Shown here piece after piece: positions 7,101 to 7,756 of a stretch of DNA of 7,756 bases (positions are counted from its first letter, which is position 1; each line of letters starts with the position of its first letter). Source of the DNA: Phormidesmis priestleyi (GTDB lineage: Bacteria > Cyanobacteriota > Cyanobacteriia > Phormidesmidales > Phormidesmidaceae); assembly GCA_003242115.1 (NCBI GenBank), contig QBMP01000164.1, positions 2,224 through 9,979 on the forward strand, given 5' to 3'. The position numbers and the translations under genes are program-made. The notes under the pieces were generated by a model. It worked only from the letters and a program-made list of their open reading frames with translations. It was not told the DNA's origin and did no database searches.

Positions 7101-7756
7101 TTGGAGAAATTGGGGTGTTTGCCAAAGGCTGCATAGTAAGTATGAGGAAGCGCTAGATTGTTTTCAGCATATGTTGGCGATTGCACAAGAAACTCAGCGG
7201 TTAAAAGAGGAATCATTGGCGCTTTATCATTTGGGTCGAACATATCAGGATTGGAGTAAGTATGCAGACGCGATCGCTCAACATGAACAAAGCCGTGATC
7301 GCTATCAACAGTTAGGCAAAGAAACCGATGTTGCAGATTCGTGGTACTGGATAGCAGCTTGCTACCGTGACTGGGGCAAATACGAGGAAGCGATCACTGC
7401 TGAGCAGCAGGAGCTAGCGATTCGAGAAAAGCTTGACGATCAGCCTAATATTGCCTCTGCTTACTTTCAATTTGGCCGTATTTATCAGGCTTGGGGTAAG
7501 TATGCAGACGCGATCACCCAATATGAACAAAGCCGCGATCGCTATCAACAGTTAGGCAAAGAAACCGATGTTGCAAATCTGTGGGCTTGGATAGCAGATT
7601 GCTATCGTGACTGGGGCAAATACGAGGAAGCGATCGCCGCTCAGCAGCAGGATTTAGCGATTCGAGAAAAGCTTGACGATCAGCCTAATATTGCCCTTGC
7701 CTACTTTCAATTTGGCCGTATTTATCAGGCTTGGGGTAAGTATGCAGACGCGATCA
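4162..7756 (+). CDS. NACHT NTPase with N-terminal P-loop-like domain and C-terminal TPR array (partial)
   Basis: This is an NLR-like STAND protein: a nucleotide-dependent switch with a C-terminal repeat sensor. 1198 codons are visible and the frame is open at the right edge. Residues 1-190 form a domain with hydrophobic strands at 38-46, 100-107 and 134-140, then a conserved-looking APDFWDWRGNVAVFE at 153-167. It resembles an ATPase fold but has no Walker A. DQIYVSL (204-210) and a linker lead into the NACHT core: Walker A GAPGAGKTT at 304-312, Walker B LLDGLDE at 408-414, sensor-1 VTSR at 443-446, TTNPLLLTILAL at 521-532, and FMHLTFEEYFAAR at 652-664. Residues 665-890 are helical with no family I recognise. 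From about 895, TPR repeats begin, with near-identical 80-residue units at 1034-1113 and 1114-1193. No nuclease, TIR or protease effector is visible at the N-terminus. Bacterial NACHT proteins of this general form include anti-phage proteins. A defence role here is inference. Confidence 0.9.
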   Translation, partial: MVIGPITEELAAKQLVLSSADRAELAKLVSTVALNDHALTLFAIAPESAPNHPIVEEFQAQLLRDLDEPLHFSTLFYSDDSLFNFLGRQTNQLVSSSGRQVIFAFGLEQLPTPRKKQELEQLNLAREKLFEQNIVVVFWLNRELFLNEFRHRAPDFWDWRGNVAVFEARHPLLYPYLEWLISTNAYLTMSGVMQVNRQVDIFLDQIYVSLQAERKRQVSVPVAKGQRVSTAKVASSSRQTAEHSIRHDQIDAIYDVVPELMPEPMLEIKEEFVELERSAPKIVAESVALSDVVRGATACSVILGAPGAGKTTLLKYLALHFARALRDGQATVPGEADGKDLGEVRLPILFKIADYAERLEQNPALGLLEYLQQFYRHWEDYFEGDSAAAADISIFLLEQMRIGNCLILLDGLDEVFDQKSRGRIVERINAFAEQFGHNNKLIVTSRIAGYQEVKLASRFAEFTIVDMSDQQVSDFLHRWCGAIEKAQKPEATLEQQILEGNRQSEQILRDIRQNEGVKRLTTNPLLLTILALIHRNGEQLPERRVKLYELAVQTLTADWQLSKKLPNMQKVLLPEGEVVELLAPLAYWMHEEKPSGQVTHAEVIQQLAPRLADLRGEEAESSEIVRAVEEFLRRVRETTGLFVERSPDVYGFMHLTFEEYFAAREIADKDPDEMLETIQRWWNEPRWEEPTLLALGYYGSYSPRQFNRLANRLFEGLADYQPSLGYDKIALYGGEATARIRWSRSDSLDESQDISLKALLFAGQVIAQVGEVNARLRKALINKLTATGLALEDDSVFNQILQLLRRIESFNRQGEVIEALESVIENSELSKELRLKARVSKLYVLCSEAGSYLLEYVTEIFEAIEPNIFCALKDLAEEMGEEMSPALEVLRQQLESNETQKSEMTLITAISYLREKYYDKSIELLEALRSSDDESLMPYILWSLAICYQEKKDYEKAYDFYQLCFERLTSCIEPHALLLYWRNWGVCQRLHSKYEEALDCFQHMLAIAQETQRLKEESLALYHLGRTYQDWSKYADAIAQHEQSRDRYQQLGKETDVADSWYWIAACYRDWGKYEEAITAEQQELAIREKLDDQPNIASAYFQFGRIYQAWGKYADAITQYEQSRDRYQQLGKETDVANLWAWIADCYRDWGKYEEAIAAQQQDLAIREKLDDQPNIALAYFQFGRIYQAWGKYADAI
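7261..7756 (+). repeat. 240-bp tandem repeat encoding paired TPR motifs
   Basis: Copy 1 (7261-7500) and copy 2 (7501-7740) have the same length and differ at 20 of 240 bases by my hand count, about 92% identity. A third copy begins at 7741 and continues past the edge. Each unit encodes 80 residues, that is two 40-residue TPRs, marked by motifs such as CYRDWGKYEEAI and IYQAWGKYADAI. The bases before 7261 (7201-7260) are a diverged relative of the second half of the unit. The duplication is recent compared with the rest of the array. Ten residues differ between the copies. Confidence 0.9.

Larger units (their letters stand above)
203..7637. repeat. Dispersed HIP1 octamers (GCGATCGC)
   Basis: The palindrome GCGATCGC occurs at 203-210, 459-466, 1519-1526, 1765-1772, 1966-1973, 2391-2398, 6093-6100, 7270-7277, 7535-7542 and 7630-7637. 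All ten lie inside coding sequence. HIP1 is a known overrepresented motif of many cyanobacterial chromosomes and is the main clue to the host. None is seen between 2399 and 6092, which includes the whole ATPase gene. Confidence 0.9.

Noticed and set aside
7261..7756. Possible CRISPR array because of the direct repeats
   Set aside because: The unit is 240 bp, contiguous, coding in frame and without spacers. It is a protein repeat.

Overview
This window comes from a cyanobacterium. The octamer GCGATCGC (HIP1), a hallmark of many cyanobacterial genomes, occurs at least ten times in 7.8 kb, where chance predicts about 0.1. The protein types present fit this. I cannot name a genus from the sequence alone.

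The layout is simple. Positions 1-2521 hold a minus-strand gene, open at the left end, for an SbcC/Rad50-type SMC-like ATPase. The first 840 residues are visible: an N-terminal ATPase half, a very long glutamine-rich coiled coil, and the start of the C-terminal ATPase half. Positions 2522-2870 are a divergent intergenic region. It contains a perfect TATAAT box facing sbcC and a small perfect inverted repeat just upstream of the rightward genes. Positions 2871-4157 encode a 428-residue AAA-type P-loop ATPase that starts at GTG. After 4 nt, and with a good ribosome binding site inside the end of that gene, a very large gene begins at 4162 and runs off the right end with 1198 codons visible. Its product has an N-terminal domain shaped like a P-loop ATPase but lacking a Walker A motif, then a NACHT NTPase core, a helical stretch, and a C-terminal array of 40-residue TPR repeats.

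The two rightward genes look like an operon for an NLR-like (STAND) two-component machine. The small ATPase probably works with the NACHT protein, and the TPR array is the likely recognition surface. Anti-phage defence or self/non-self signalling is the most plausible role, but this is inferred from architecture and not shown by the sequence.

The strongest unusual signal is at the right end. A 240-bp unit (two TPRs, 80 residues) is tandemly duplicated at about 92% DNA identity and a third copy begins at the edge. The differences between copies are mostly amino-acid changing, several are multi-base changes within one codon, and many fall at positions expected to line the concave binding groove of a TPR superhelix. 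This looks like a sensor array that is expanding and diversifying.
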